Assembly (NCBI RefSeq): GCF_014207905.1
Contig: NZ_JACHLB010000002.1
Span: forward strand, 310,001-374,000
Direction of reading: 5' to 3'
DNA from: Flavobacterium notoginsengisoli
Lineage (GTDB): Bacteria > Bacteroidota > Bacteroidia > Flavobacteriales > Flavobacteriaceae
Length of the DNA stretch: 64,000 nucleotides
In this document: piece after piece, positions 54,637 through 63,680 of the stretch
Numbering within the stretch: position 1 is the stretch's first letter
How the letters are laid out: every line of letters begins with the position of its first letter
The notes under the pieces: generated by a model
What the model was told of the DNA's origin: nothing
Database searches by the model: none
The model's input: only the letters and a program-made list of their open reading frames with translations
Position numbers and translations under genes: made by a program

Positions 54637-55242
54637 CTAAAGTTTGAAAAAAAGTAGAAGCGACATGAACATATTCATGTAAGGAGAAATTTTAAGACGT
54701 ATAAACTTCAAAGCCTGAGCCATGTGTTTTTTTACTGTTTCTGTAGAGATGCCTAGATCTTCACCAATTTTTTGATGACTTAGTCCGTCTCTTTTAGCCA
54801 TTTGATAGACTTTTTGCTGTTGAGGAGGAAGTTGCTCTACAATTTGATTTAAAATAGTATTGTATTGCTCGTCTTTAATAGTAATGTCAGTATCTATAAA
54901 GCCAGCTTCTTTTCTATCTATTTCAGTTATCTGACTAGTTTCTTTGGCAATTTTTTTAATCGAATTGAATAAATGATTACGGGATATTATAAAGAGATAA
55001 TTCTCGAAATCAATTACTTCAGCTATATTTTCTCGATTCTGCCATATTTTCAAAAAGACATCTTGAACAGCTTCTTCTGCTTGAATTTTTGATTTTGTGA
55101 TTCGTAAAGCAGTAGCGTACACATTATTTTTATATCGATTGTAGATATTGGTAAACGCAAGCTCGCTTCCTTGAGATAATTCAAGAAGAAGTTTTTTCTC
55201 GTCAATATTCGAATTTTGAGCCATGTTTTTGGTAACAATCAA
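54637..55242 (-). CDS. ECF-type RNA polymerase sigma factor
   Basis: 201 residues with sigma region 2 at about 20-85 (FTNIYNRYKNNVYATALRIT, AEEAVQDVFLKIWQNRENI) and region 4 at about 130-185 (LPPQQQKVYQMAKRDGLSHQ, LGISTETVKKHMAQALKFI). The last 15 residues (YMNMFMSLLLFFKL) are hydrophobic, a common feature of Bacteroidota ECF factors paired with FecR. An alternative start is Met7 at 55224. It should direct transcription of the fecR-susC-susD unit when released from FecR. Confidence 0.95.
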   Translation of the reverse strand: MIVTKNMAQNSNIDEKKLLLELSQGSELAFTNIYNRYKNNVYATALRITKSKIQAEEAVQDVFLKIWQNRENIAEVIDFENYLFIISRNHLFNSIKKIAKETSQITEIDRKEAGFIDTDITIKDEQYNTILNQIVEQLPPQQQKVYQMAKRDGLSHQKIGEDLGISTETVKKHMAQALKFIRLKISPYMNMFMSLLLFFKL

Positions 55243-55648
55243 TTCCGCAATATTATCTATTTTTTTTGAAATGAAGATTATTTATCGATAGCAAGCCTCG
55301 AAAAATGTTGTTTTACCATTATATCATTAAAATAATAAATTATCGTAAAAATAAGTAATGCTCTTTTGAATAACATTCAATAGCGCTTTAGTTTGATATT
55401 TAATATATTGTAGGTTAAGTCTTGTTTTTATTAGAAATTGATCAGAATAGAATTGAAATTTCATCTTTTTTTAAAGTATTTTTATAAAAGACATAAAATT
55501 GCCGTTCTTCAAACTACTATTTTTTCGTCAGAAAATTATCAGTATTTAATTTTGAGGTAAAAGATGTTTTTAAATGATTATTTTATAAAATAGCTATTTG
55601 AAGATTTTAAATGCAGGTTTAAAAATCTAAAAATAGTGCAAAACAAAG
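55243..55648. other. AT-rich intergenic region upstream of the ECF gene
   Basis: About 400 bp without a gene. It should hold the ECF gene promoter, but no exact TAnnTTTG on the minus strand was seen. No strong hairpin or repeat was found apart from the terminator at its right end. Confidence 0.4.
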
Positions 55649-55684
55649 AAAAACCCGTAAATATTAAGATTTACAGGTTTTTCC
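55649..55684. terminator. Terminator of the MFS transporter gene
   Basis: AAAACC-C-GTAAAT pairs with ATTTAC-A-GGTTTT around a short loop with A-run and T-run on the sides, 75 bp after the MFS stop codon. Confidence 0.65.
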
Positions 55685-55758
55685 ACATTTTTTGTAAGGA
55701 GAGCAGGATTCTAGCTTTAAGTCTGAAACCCATATATTTCTATTTTTCTTCAATGGCC

Positions 55759-57030
55759 TCAATTCTCTGTAACCTCATTATCCTCAGTCATATCTATAGT
55801 TTTTGGATGTAGGCTCACGAGTTGTAAAATGATGGCAGTAACCACTACAAATAATAGTAGTACAAAAACATTTCTCATTCCGCCATTATCTGCGGCCTTT
55901 CCTAAAAACTCGGTTATAACGGCTCCAGCCGAAATACCTACAAAATTCATAATTCCATATCCAGTAGCCCTGTAGCGAGGCGCAACAAACTGGCAAAGAA
56001 TTGGCATATTATTCGTGTCGTATATTCCAAATCCAAGTCCGAAAAGGATAGCGCCAAAAATAATAGCCTCTATACTGCAGCAGTAACCAAATAAAAACAA
56101 TGCAGGAATGGTAAGAAATAATCCAATAGCACTGGTATAAATGCGTCCTTTAAGATGTTTCATCACCCATCTGTCTGAAATGGCACCGCCAATTAAAACA
56201 CCAAAAAAAGAAGACATTGAAATAGTTATCGTTGCAATTGGTCCCGCGAGAGACATGTCTAAATGTAACGTTTCAGTGAATAAGGTTGGTAACCAGTTTT
56301 TAGCCGCCCAACCCGGTAAACTTGGCGCAGCAAAATAAAAGAGTAAAACCCAAAAGGAGATATTACCAAATAATATTCCCAATCCTTTAAACATTTGCTT
56401 GAATTCATAGTTGACAGATGACTTTTTTGAAGGATCAAAAAAGTAGGTTTTCTTTTCCTTTAAAAAAAACATAAGAAGTAAACTATAAACTACACCGAGT
56501 AAACCTACGGAGTGAAAGCTAAAATGCCAAGAAAAATGCTTAGAGATAGTAGCTCCAAAACCGCCCAGCGCCTGTCCTAAATAAATTCCGGTAGTATGAA
56601 TTGCAATTGCAAAAGAGCGTGTTCTTTCTTGATGGTAATCTGCAATTAGAGATAATGCAGCTGGAATGTAAAAAGCTTCACTAAAGCCCATAATACCACG
56701 CAAAATATAAATCTGATTGAAAGTTGTGGCATAACCCATCGCCATAGTCACGCCTGACCAAATAAAAAGACTTCCAATGATTATTCTTTTTCGGTTAAAC
56801 CGATCTGCAATAATTCCAGAAACAGGACTCATAAGAGCGTATATCCAAAGAAAAATAGCCATCAAAAGACCAAAATTTTCAGCTTTAGCTAATTCAGGAA
56901 TATCATCCATCATCGCTGATTTCATGGTGGAGAGCATTTGTCTGTCTAAATAATTCAATAAAGCAACAAACCATAGCAAGCCAACAACAATCCATGGATA
57001 GGATTTTTTTTCATTCAATTTAGCAATCAT
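55759..57030 (-). CDS. Major facilitator superfamily transporter
   Basis: 423 residues, twelve predicted helices in two groups of six split by a charged loop near 200-215. The loop between helices 2 and 3 has the MFS motif as ADRFNRKRIIIG. The opening YPWIVVGLLWFVALLNYLDRQ and the RGIMGFSEAFYIPAALSLIADY block resemble the anion:cation symporter group, which carries sugar acids and other organic anions. No catabolic gene adjoins it, so the substrate is open. It is a single gene in the minus direction. Confidence 0.88.
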   Translation of the reverse strand: MIAKLNEKKSYPWIVVGLLWFVALLNYLDRQMLSTMKSAMMDDIPELAKAENFGLLMAIFLWIYALMSPVSGIIADRFNRKRIIIGSLFIWSGVTMAMGYATTFNQIYILRGIMGFSEAFYIPAALSLIADYHQERTRSFAIAIHTTGIYLGQALGGFGATISKHFSWHFSFHSVGLLGVVYSLLLMFFLKEKKTYFFDPSKKSSVNYEFKQMFKGLGILFGNISFWVLLFYFAAPSLPGWAAKNWLPTLFTETLHLDMSLAGPIATITISMSSFFGVLIGGAISDRWVMKHLKGRIYTSAIGLFLTIPALFLFGYCCSIEAIIFGAILFGLGFGIYDTNNMPILCQFVAPRYRATGYGIMNFVGISAGAVITEFLGKAADNGGMRNVFVLLLFVVVTAIILQLVSLHPKTIDMTEDNEVTEN

Positions 57031-57357
57031 TCTCTTTTTTCAAAATAAAGGCCGAATATACGAATTCAAACTCAACAGGAAAGAATTGTTTTCTATGTTA
57101 TTTGTTTGTAATGTGTGACCTGTAAATAGTAAAGATGCATTCGTACTTTTAATTTTTTAAAATTTGATGTGCCGCAATTTTTCTATAGAGATTGAAAGCA
57201 TATTTTATCGATTCTCTTTTAATTTAAGGTTTGAAGTTATTTTAAAGAAGCAGATAGCGAGGGCAAATGTAAATTCAGCAATTAAAAAAAACATTTAGAC
57301 AATCTTAACTTCTGTGATAAAAACGGAAGCAATTTCAAAGTGCATTTATACAGCAAA
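57031..57357. other. Intergenic region upstream of the MFS gene
   Basis: The minus strand has one TACATTTG box (57271-57264) about 230 bp before the start codon; no TTG is found at the right distance. No gene, repeat or RNA was seen. Confidence 0.35.
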
Positions 57358-57383
57358 AAGTCCCTTAAAACTTTAAAGGACTT
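57358..57383 (-). terminator. Terminator of the alpha/beta hydrolase gene
   Basis: AAGTCC and GGACTT, extended by AT pairs, form a stem that on the minus strand runs into TTTTT, 29 bp after the stop codon. Confidence 0.7.
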
Positions 57384-57411
57384 AATTTTATATTGTAAAT
57401 AACTTTCGTAA

Positions 57412-58227
57412 TTATTTTATAAAAGCTAAAATATCTTTATTAATAGTTTCTGCTTCTGTAGTAGGCATACCATGTGGAAATCCAGGATAAGAAATTAGTT
57501 TTCCATTTTTTAAAAGTGCAGCAGCTTTAGGTGCCTGATTGTAAGGAACAATTTGATCATCTTCACCGTGAAGTACTAAAACTGGTATGTCTAAACTCTT
57601 AAGATCTTCTGTAAAATCAGATTCAGAAAAAGCTTTAATACCTTCATAATGAGCAAGTACAGAACCCATCATTCCCTGACGCCACCAATTGTGTTTAATT
57701 CCTTCTTGAACTGTTTTTCCTTCGCGGTTCCATCCGTAAAATGGAATAGGGAAATCATAAAAGTATTGTGCTCTGCTAAATCCGGTTCCCTCTCTAATTT
57801 CATCAAAAACGGATAATGGAACACCTTCCGGATTGGCTTCATTTTGTATCATAATTGGTGTTACAGCACTAATAATGATTGCTTTTGCAACACGGCCTTT
57901 TCCATATTTTGCCGCATAACGAATTACTTCACCTCCGCCAGTTGAGTGTCCAATATGAATGGCATCTTTTAAATTTAGCGCTGCAGTTAATTCTGCTACA
58001 TCTTGTGCGTAAGTTTCCATATTATTTCCTTCTGAACTTTGACCAGAACGGCCGTGTCCTCGTCTGTCATGAGCGATAACTCTGTATCCTTGTTTTAAGA
58101 AAAACATCATTTGTGCATCCCAATCATCAGACGATAAAGGCCATCCGTGGTGAAAAACAATCGGCTGTCCTTTTCCCCAATCGTTATAATAAATTTCTGT
58201 TCCGTCTTTGGTTGTAATTGTACTCAT
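57412..58227 (-). CDS. Alpha/beta hydrolase, haloperoxidase/arylesterase-like
   Basis: 271 residues, no signal peptide, a size typical of cofactor-free haloperoxidase-like hydrolases. Oxyanion loop HHGWPLSSDDW, DRRGHGRS, nucleophile Ser95 in GHSTGGGE, acid Asp in VLHGEDDQIVP (about 222) and His in PGFPHGMPTT (about 254) complete the triad. The physiological role is probably ester or perester hydrolysis; peracid chemistry is known for relatives. It is a single gene with its own -7 box, a palindrome near the start and a terminator. It lies in a redox-related region, but a link is inference. Confidence 0.92.
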   Translation of the reverse strand: MSTITTKDGTEIYYNDWGKGQPIVFHHGWPLSSDDWDAQMMFFLKQGYRVIAHDRRGHGRSGQSSEGNNMETYAQDVAELTAALNLKDAIHIGHSTGGGEVIRYAAKYGKGRVAKAIIISAVTPIMIQNEANPEGVPLSVFDEIREGTGFSRAQYFYDFPIPFYGWNREGKTVQEGIKHNWWRQGMMGSVLAHYEGIKAFSESDFTEDLKSLDIPVLVLHGEDDQIVPYNQAPKAAALLKNGKLISYPGFPHGMPTTEAETINKDILAFIK

Positions 58228-58253
58228 TTTTTTATGGTTTTAAGATGAATAAA

Positions 58254-58270
58254 ATTAGGAGTATCCTAAT
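58254..58270. promoter_or_regulatory. Candidate operator palindrome before the hydrolase gene
   Basis: ATTAGGA-GTA-TCCTAAT is a perfect 7-bp inverted repeat 27-43 bp upstream of the start codon and downstream of the TAAATTTG box. This is a good place for a repressor. No regulator gene is next to it. Confidence 0.45.
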
Positions 58271-58331
58271 TCTTTGTATGGTCATTAAATTCTAAGTTTT
58301 TATCTGTTTTTTTTGACTTAGGTTTCTTTGA

Positions 58332-58339
58332 CAAATTTA
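58332..58339 (-). promoter_or_regulatory. Probable -7 element of the hydrolase gene
   Basis: The minus strand reads TAAATTTG, matching TAnnTTTG, about 105 bp upstream of the start codon. No TTG lies at 17-23 bp. Confidence 0.4.
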
Positions 58340-58453
58340 TAGGGGAAGCCAAGAGCACTCGATTAACCTAGATTAAGTAATAAAAATTTTATTTTTTAAT
58401 CTGAGATAAATGCTCTAAAAATCTTCCGTTAAATATTTTTGTATGGAAAAGAA

Positions 58454-60820
58454 TTACATTCGTTTTATCTTTTCGTAAATGGCAGGATCGTGTTTTTTTA
58501 CTTTTATTTTCACGTACTTAGAAGCCGGCATATTACTTTCTTTCACGACATTGTTGACAGAAACCAAGACATTTGTTTCAGGAAAATAAGTTACCGTATT
58601 ACGCTCTGGAATCTGATACGAAACGATAAGGAATAGAGGTGCAATTCTTTCGATGCCGTCATTATAATTAAATAAATCTACTTTGTCTCCCGCTTTGAAT
58701 CCCGCTTTATCAATGTCCTTTTGATTCATAAAAATAACGCGTCGTTCATTTTTTATTCCTCTATAGCGGTCATCCATACCATAAATAGTAGTGTTAAACT
58801 GATCATGTGTGCGCGTTGTGGCCATCATGTATTCATCTGCCTCTAATTCATTATCGGGAATTTCTGTTAAAGTAAAAGAAGCGCGATTAGCCGATTCTTT
58901 GGCTTTAAACTGACCATCACGAGGAGCATTTGGGAGGTAAAAACCGCCTTTTTCCCTAACTCTGACATTGTAATTTTCAAAACCTGGAATACAGTTTTCG
59001 ATTGCATCTCTCACGGCATCGTAACTGTCATGATAAAGTGGCCAATTAATAACAGATTTTTCACCAAGTGTTGCGATCGCCATACGGCAGACAATTTGAG
59101 TTTCGTTTAGAAATTGGTCTGATATAGGTTGCAGCACACCTTTTGAAGACTGTACAACGCCCATAGAATTTTCGGTACTGATAATCTGTATTTCGTTGTT
59201 TACGATATCCATATCACTTCGAGAAAGCGTTGGCAGTATCAGAGATTCTTTACCGTGTATTAAATGACCTCTGTTAAGTTTCGTAGATACACAAACCAAA
59301 AGTTTGAGTTTTCTAAATGCTTCAGCAGTATAAGTTGTATCTGGCGCTGCCGACAGAAAATTTCCTCCCATGCAAAACATAACTTTTACTTTCTCTTCAT
59401 GAATTGCTTTTATAGTTCCAACGACATCATAACCGTGATCTCGCGGGGGATTAAATCCGAAATAGGCCTGTAGACGATCTAATTGTTCATTTGTTGGTTT
59501 CTCATCAATCATCATGGTTCGGTTTCCCTGTACATTGCTGTGTCCGCGAACTGGGCAGACTCCAGCGCCAGGTTTTCCAATACTGCCTTTGATTAGTAAA
59601 ATATTGACAATTTCTCTAATCATGTCAACTCCGTTTGGCTGCTGTGTAAGTCCCATTCCCCAGCAGATGATAATCCGTTTTTTGAAAGCAATCATTTCTG
59701 CAGCTTCGATAATTAAATCTTTGGAAACTCCGGACAGAAAAGCAAGATGATCTAAATTTAAATTTTCGAATTGTTTCTGGAAATTTTCAAAACCAGTTGT
59801 TTTGTCTTTGATGAATTCATGGTCAAAAACTTGTCCCGGATTTTTCTTTTCCATTTCAATTAACAAAAGTTCAATAGCTTTCAGCAAAGCCATATCGCCG
59901 TTTATTTTTATAGGAAGAAAAAGATCTGTTAGTTTTCCGCCCGAACCAATTATACCTTTTATCGCCTGCGGATTATGAAATCCCATTAAACCAGCTTCAG
60001 GCAGTGGATTAACAGCTATGATTTTTGCACCGTTTTTTTTGCCTTTTTCTAAAGCGCTCAGCATTCGGGGTGCATTAGTTCCCGGATTCTGTCCGATTAT
60101 TATAATCAGATCAGTATCGTAAAAATCTTCTAAAGTAACCGTTCCTTTTCCAATTCCGATTGTCGTTTTCAAAGCAGTTCCGGAAGTTTCATGGCACATA
60201 TTAGAACAATCCGGCATATTGTTGGTTCCAAATTCTTTTGCAAAAAGCTGATAAAGAAACGAAGCTTCATTACTGGTTCTACCCGAAGTATAAAAAGCAG
60301 CTTCATTTGGAGATTCGAGTGCATTTAAATGAGAAGCAATTTTTGCAAAAGCATCATTCCAGCTAATGGGCTGATAATGCGTTCCACCAACAGGCAAATA
60401 CATCGGTTCCGTCAATCTTCCCATTTTTCCAATCTGATAATCGTCTAATTGTGAAAGACTATAAACAGAATTTTCTTTAAAGAAAGCCGCTGTCACTTTT
60501 TTGGTTGTAGCTTCTTCGGCTAAAGCTTTTGCTCCGTTTTCGCAATATTCACCCAAAGGAGACCGATCGTCATCAGGATCTGGCCATGCACAGCTGGAGC
60601 AGTCAAAACCACCCATTTGATTCATCTTAAACAAAGCTTTCCCGCCTCTAAGAACTGTTTTGTCTTCAATAAGATCGCTTACCGCCGCCATCACCGCAGG
60701 AACACCGGCGGCCCATTTTTCAACTTTAGTTAATTTAAGTTTAGAAAGCTGGTATGGATTTTCTGCCTCAGGTAATTTATGGGTTAAATCGTCTGTATTT
60801 TGTTGCTGATCGTTCTTCAT
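58454..60820 (-). CDS. Molybdopterin oxidoreductase, FdhF/YdeP family
   Basis: 788 residues without signal peptide. The N-terminal CSSCAWPDPDD is the short iron-sulfur site typical of the YdeP subgroup instead of the usual four-cysteine motif. Further family blocks are FYTSGRTSNEASFLYQLFAK, NMCHETSGTALKTTIGIGKG, WGMGLTQQPNGVDMIREIVN and PVRGHSNVQGNRTM, followed by the C-terminal molybdopterin-dinucleotide domain (ATTRTHDQFNTTIYGMDDRY). It is formate dehydrogenase-like and cytoplasmic, but YdeP proteins have no proven formate activity and are linked to acid stress in E. coli. It follows fdhD by 18 bp, so maturation by FdhD is expected. Confidence 0.93.
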   Translation of the reverse strand: MKNDQQQNTDDLTHKLPEAENPYQLSKLKLTKVEKWAAGVPAVMAAVSDLIEDKTVLRGGKALFKMNQMGGFDCSSCAWPDPDDDRSPLGEYCENGAKALAEEATTKKVTAAFFKENSVYSLSQLDDYQIGKMGRLTEPMYLPVGGTHYQPISWNDAFAKIASHLNALESPNEAAFYTSGRTSNEASFLYQLFAKEFGTNNMPDCSNMCHETSGTALKTTIGIGKGTVTLEDFYDTDLIIIIGQNPGTNAPRMLSALEKGKKNGAKIIAVNPLPEAGLMGFHNPQAIKGIIGSGGKLTDLFLPIKINGDMALLKAIELLLIEMEKKNPGQVFDHEFIKDKTTGFENFQKQFENLNLDHLAFLSGVSKDLIIEAAEMIAFKKRIIICWGMGLTQQPNGVDMIREIVNILLIKGSIGKPGAGVCPVRGHSNVQGNRTMMIDEKPTNEQLDRLQAYFGFNPPRDHGYDVVGTIKAIHEEKVKVMFCMGGNFLSAAPDTTYTAEAFRKLKLLVCVSTKLNRGHLIHGKESLILPTLSRSDMDIVNNEIQIISTENSMGVVQSSKGVLQPISDQFLNETQIVCRMAIATLGEKSVINWPLYHDSYDAVRDAIENCIPGFENYNVRVREKGGFYLPNAPRDGQFKAKESANRASFTLTEIPDNELEADEYMMATTRTHDQFNTTIYGMDDRYRGIKNERRVIFMNQKDIDKAGFKAGDKVDLFNYNDGIERIAPLFLIVSYQIPERNTVTYFPETNVLVSVNNVVKESNMPASKYVKIKVKKHDPAIYEKIKRM

Positions 60821-60838
60821 TACATTTTGGTTTAATGG

Positions 60839-61711
60839 CTATTGTGTTACGATTACGGTTTGATCCGATGAATTGTATATATTCAATCTCTTATCTTTTA
60901 GAAATCCTAAAAGAGTGATGTTGAATTCTGCTGCAAGTTCGACTGCTAAACTTGACGGAGCGCCAATGGAAGCAATGATAGAAATTCCAGCCATTGCTGC
61001 TTTTTGGATTAATTCAAAACTTGCTCTTCCGCTTAGAAGCAAAATATGTTCGTTTAAAGGCAGTGATTGGTTTATTAATGATCTTCCAATTAATTTGTCT
61101 AATGCATTGTGTCTTCCAACATCTTCAGTTAAAGTAATTAAATCGCCTTGCCTATTAAAAAGCCCCGAAGCATGCAAACCTCCAGTGGATTCAAAATCAC
61201 TTTGTGCAATTCTTAACTTTTCAGGAAGTTTATAAAAAACAGATGCAGCAATAGCAATTTTTGGTCTCACTAAATTGCTAAAACGACTTACTGTTTTTAT
61301 AGACTGAATCGAACTTTTTCCGCATACGCCACAACTTGAAGTCGTATAGAAATTTCGATCTGTCTGCATTAAATTTGGACTGAAATTCTCCTTTAGATCA
61401 ACCTGTACAATGTTTTGCTTTTGAGAAACACAGTTCATTTTTAAAGCATAAGCATCTTGGACATCTTCAAAAGAAGTAATAATTCCTTCTGTAAACAGAA
61501 AACCTATTGCCAGATCAATATCATTGCCCGGAGTTCGCATCGTAACCGAAATATTCTTTTGAATTCTCTCTGAATCAGAACCATAGGAAAGCCTGATTTC
61601 CAAAGGTTCTTCAACTGAAAGTGTGTCTAAAAACGATGAAATCTCGTTGCCGTCTATTCTTTGGACGTTTACGTGTTTGATGGAAACTAATTCCGAATAA
61701 TTTATTTCCAT
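60839..61711 (-). CDS. fdhD: FdhD, formate dehydrogenase accessory sulfurtransferase
   Basis: FdhD transfers sulfur from cysteine desulfurase to the molybdenum cofactor, which formate dehydrogenases need. The 290-residue length is standard. The loop with the two essential cysteines is TSSCGVCGK (Cys127, Cys130); other blocks are LAIGFLFTEGI, GGLHASGLFN, EDVGRHNALDKLIG and LLSGRASFELIQKAAMAGI. The gene is 18 bp upstream of the oxidoreductase gene and clearly forms a pair with it. A 14-bp palindrome lies 77 bp upstream of its start. Confidence 0.96.
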   Translation of the reverse strand: MEINYSELVSIKHVNVQRIDGNEISSFLDTLSVEEPLEIRLSYGSDSERIQKNISVTMRTPGNDIDLAIGFLFTEGIITSFEDVQDAYALKMNCVSQKQNIVQVDLKENFSPNLMQTDRNFYTTSSCGVCGKSSIQSIKTVSRFSNLVRPKIAIAASVFYKLPEKLRIAQSDFESTGGLHASGLFNRQGDLITLTEDVGRHNALDKLIGRSLINQSLPLNEHILLLSGRASFELIQKAAMAGISIIASIGAPSSLAVELAAEFNITLLGFLKDKRLNIYNSSDQTVIVTQ

Positions 61712-61787
61712 AGTTTGATAATTAAGGTTCTCACGTAAATTTAATTAAAAATCAGATCAAAAATAGATTTACTGCGTTAATTAATAG

Positions 61788-61801
61788 ATACTTATAAGTA
61801 T
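61788..61801. promoter_or_regulatory. 14-bp palindrome upstream of fdhD
   Basis: ATACTTATAAGTAT is perfectly self-complementary and sits between the DsbA-like stop (61806) and the fdhD start (61711). Its core CTTATAAG resembles the ATAAGTG half sites in the PUL leader, which may be chance in AT-rich DNA. Confidence 0.35.
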
Positions 61802-61805
61802 GTGT

Positions 61806-62321
61806 TTATTTCACAATTTCGCTCATCAGCTGAAGCAGATCATCTGCACCAGCATTGAATTTTCTGCCATTTACAAAAAAAGAAGGAGTACCATTTACAC
61901 CGCTCATAACACCACTTTCAAAATCAGAATCTACTTTTGCAGCGAGTTCAGATTTTTTAATATCCATATTAAACTGACGAGAATCAAGCCCTAATTTGTC
62001 TGCTAATTCTAACAAAAATGCTTCGTCTAAATATTCCTGATTTTCGTAAATAGCATCGTGCATTTCCCAAAATTTTCCCTGTAAAGCGGCTGCTTCTGCC
62101 ACAATTGCTGCGGGACGCGCGTATTGGTGCATTTCTGATAATGGAAAATTTCTAAAAACAAATTCTATTCGTTTTCCGTATTTTTCCATCATTTCTTTGA
62201 GAACAGGATATGCTGCTCCACAATACGGACATTGATAGTCTCCATATTCTACGATTACTATTTTAGCATCTTTTTTTCCTTGTATATGATCAGTTTTACT
62301 GACCTCTGGTTGTAGTGACAT
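61806..62321 (-). CDS. DsbA-family thiol-disulfide oxidoreductase
   Basis: An open frame extends to ATG 62363, but the 14 extra residues (MCLKFILNHLNQLI) come from a repeat arm, so I take ATG 62321 (MSLQPEVSKTDH), giving 171 residues. The active site CPYC follows VEYGDYQ (residues 31-34 in this numbering). The helical insert RNFPLSEMHQYARPAAIVAE, and cis-proline region GVNGTPSFFVNG, match DsbA-type proteins of the thioredoxin_4 group. No signal peptide is seen, so it probably works in the cytoplasm. It follows a peroxiredoxin gene but is separated from it by a 145-bp inverted-repeat element. Confidence 0.88.
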   Translation of the reverse strand: MSLQPEVSKTDHIQGKKDAKIVIVEYGDYQCPYCGAAYPVLKEMMEKYGKRIEFVFRNFPLSEMHQYARPAAIVAEAAALQGKFWEMHDAIYENQEYLDEAFLLELADKLGLDSRQFNMDIKKSELAAKVDSDFESGVMSGVNGTPSFFVNGRKFNAGADDLLQLMSEIVK

Positions 62322-62351
62322 AATTAATTGGTTTAAATGGTTGAGAATAAA

Positions 62352-62496
62352 TTTTAAACACATAGAAACATAGTTTTGTTAGTGACAAAAAGAAAATGGA
62401 AAGAAACTAGTTTCTAAAACATATGACTATGTGTATTTTGGCAAGTGAAACGTCTTTTTTTAATCTGTAAAAAACTATGTTTCTACGTGTTTAAAA
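62352..62496. repeat. 145-bp element with 26-bp terminal inverted repeats
   Basis: Left arm 62352-62377 (TTTTAAACACATAGAAACAT plus AGTTTT) and right arm 62471-62496 are complementary at 25 of 26 positions. The interior has the further inverted segments GAAACTAGTTTC and ACATATG/CTATGTGT. There is no ORF inside. The size and termini suggest a MITE-like or palindromic non-autonomous element inserted between the peroxiredoxin and DsbA-like genes. Confidence 0.85.
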
Positions 62497-62513
62497 AAAC
62501 GCAACACTTTGTT

Positions 62514-62966
62514 TTAAAGTTTTTCTAAAGCTTCCAGAATTCCATCGGCTCCTGGATTAACCGCCATTGGAGAGAGATAACTCCATTGTATAATTCCTTC
62601 TTTATCGATTACAAAAAGAGCACGATTGCATTCGCCTTCGGTGTCATTGTAGACGCCGTATTTTTTTGATATTTCTCCTTTCGGTTCAAAATCTGCCAAT
62701 AAAGGGAAATGCAGATTTCTGGATTGAGAAAAAGCCATGTGGCACCATTTACTGTCTACAGAAATGCCGAAAATTTCAGCATCGTATTTCTTGAAAAATT
62801 TCAGCATTTCATTGTAAAGTGCCATTTGATCACTGCAAACCGGACTCCAGTCGGCTGGGTAAAAAGCCAGGATCACATTTTTTCCTTTAAATTCGGATAA
62901 AGCGATTTTTTGGTCTGGTGTTGCAAATAATGTAAAATCTGGTGCAATGTCATTTTTCTTCAGCAT
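62514..62966 (-). CDS. Peroxiredoxin, AhpC/TSA family
   Basis: 150 residues of cytoplasmic thioredoxin-fold peroxidase. The peroxidatic site is FYPADWSPVCSDQ with Cys44 in the PxxxS/TxxC pattern. Other conserved parts are APDFTLFA at the start, GISVDSKWCHMAFS and FPLLADFEPKGEISKKYGVY. Extra cysteines in SKWCHM (about 84) and EGECNRA (about 112) could serve as resolving residues; this is inference. It reduces peroxides using thiols. Its first 17 bases overlap the end of the DUF1275 gene, so the two are translationally coupled. Confidence 0.92.
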   Translation of the reverse strand: MLKKNDIAPDFTLFATPDQKIALSEFKGKNVILAFYPADWSPVCSDQMALYNEMLKFFKKYDAEIFGISVDSKWCHMAFSQSRNLHFPLLADFEPKGEISKKYGVYNDTEGECNRALFVIDKEGIIQWSYLSPMAVNPGADGILEALEKL

Positions 62967-63669
62967 AAGATTTATTTTTAAGGTTAAAGTCAGTTATAAG
63001 CAGGAACAATGCGCAAATAATTAATAATGCGGCGGGCAGAATAAGTGTCCAGTTTTTTAATAATGGAAGCATAATCGGAACAACTGATGCTCCAAGTAAA
63101 AAACCAATCCATAATAGCAAAAGCCGGATGGCATTGAGCTTATAAAACTTTCGACTGTTTTTATCGTGGGACAAACTTAGCATTGCTGTATTTCTGGCGA
63201 GACTATTTAGAGTTCCTGTTACGAAATCAGTATTTATTTTTTGATTTCCGACTGTTGTTACAATGGTATTCATAACCCCAGTTGAAAATAGGATTATAGG
63301 AATCGACAATCCATTATTTATATTATAATAATTGGATACCATTGTATAGACAATCAGAATACCGGAAACAATATAAAATGGCAGTGTCTGAATTTTAGAT
63401 TCTCTCCATAACGAAATACAAGTTCCCGCATATATTCCGAAGACAAAACAGCCAATAACGCTTAAAGATGAAATAAGTACGTTTAGTTTACCGCTTGATA
63501 AAGCGATTCCCAATTGCGTGCTGTTTCCGCTGATAAAAGAGACATATACTTTCCATTTCAGGAAACCGGCAGCATCAAGATAGCCAGCAATAAACGCTAT
63601 AAATATGGCTAGTTTCTCTTGCGATCTGGTTTGTTCAGACGAATCAATGAACTGAGTTTCGGCAGCCAC
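62950..63669 (-). CDS. DUF1275 (YoaK-type) membrane protein
   Basis: 239 residues with about six membrane helices. The opening FIAFIAGYLDAAGFLKWKVYVSFISGNSTQ is the DUF1275 hallmark (GYLDA and SGNSTQ), and GVMNTIVTTVGNQKINTDFVTGTLN is the second conserved block. The function of the family is not established; a transporter role has been suggested. It starts 11 bp after the cupin gene and overlaps the peroxiredoxin gene, so cupin, DUF1275 and peroxiredoxin form one unit. Confidence 0.9.
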   Translation of the reverse strand: MAAETQFIDSSEQTRSQEKLAIFIAFIAGYLDAAGFLKWKVYVSFISGNSTQLGIALSSGKLNVLISSLSVIGCFVFGIYAGTCISLWRESKIQTLPFYIVSGILIVYTMVSNYYNINNGLSIPIILFSTGVMNTIVTTVGNQKINTDFVTGTLNSLARNTAMLSLSHDKNSRKFYKLNAIRLLLLWIGFLLGASVVPIMLPLLKNWTLILPAALLIICALFLLITDFNLKNKSYAEEK

Positions 63670-63680
63670 AATGCTTACTT

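Noticed and set aside
62322..62363. Start of the DsbA-like protein at ATG 62363
   Set aside because: These codons overlap the terminal repeat arm of the element at 62352-62496; the in-frame ATG at 62321 is more plausible.
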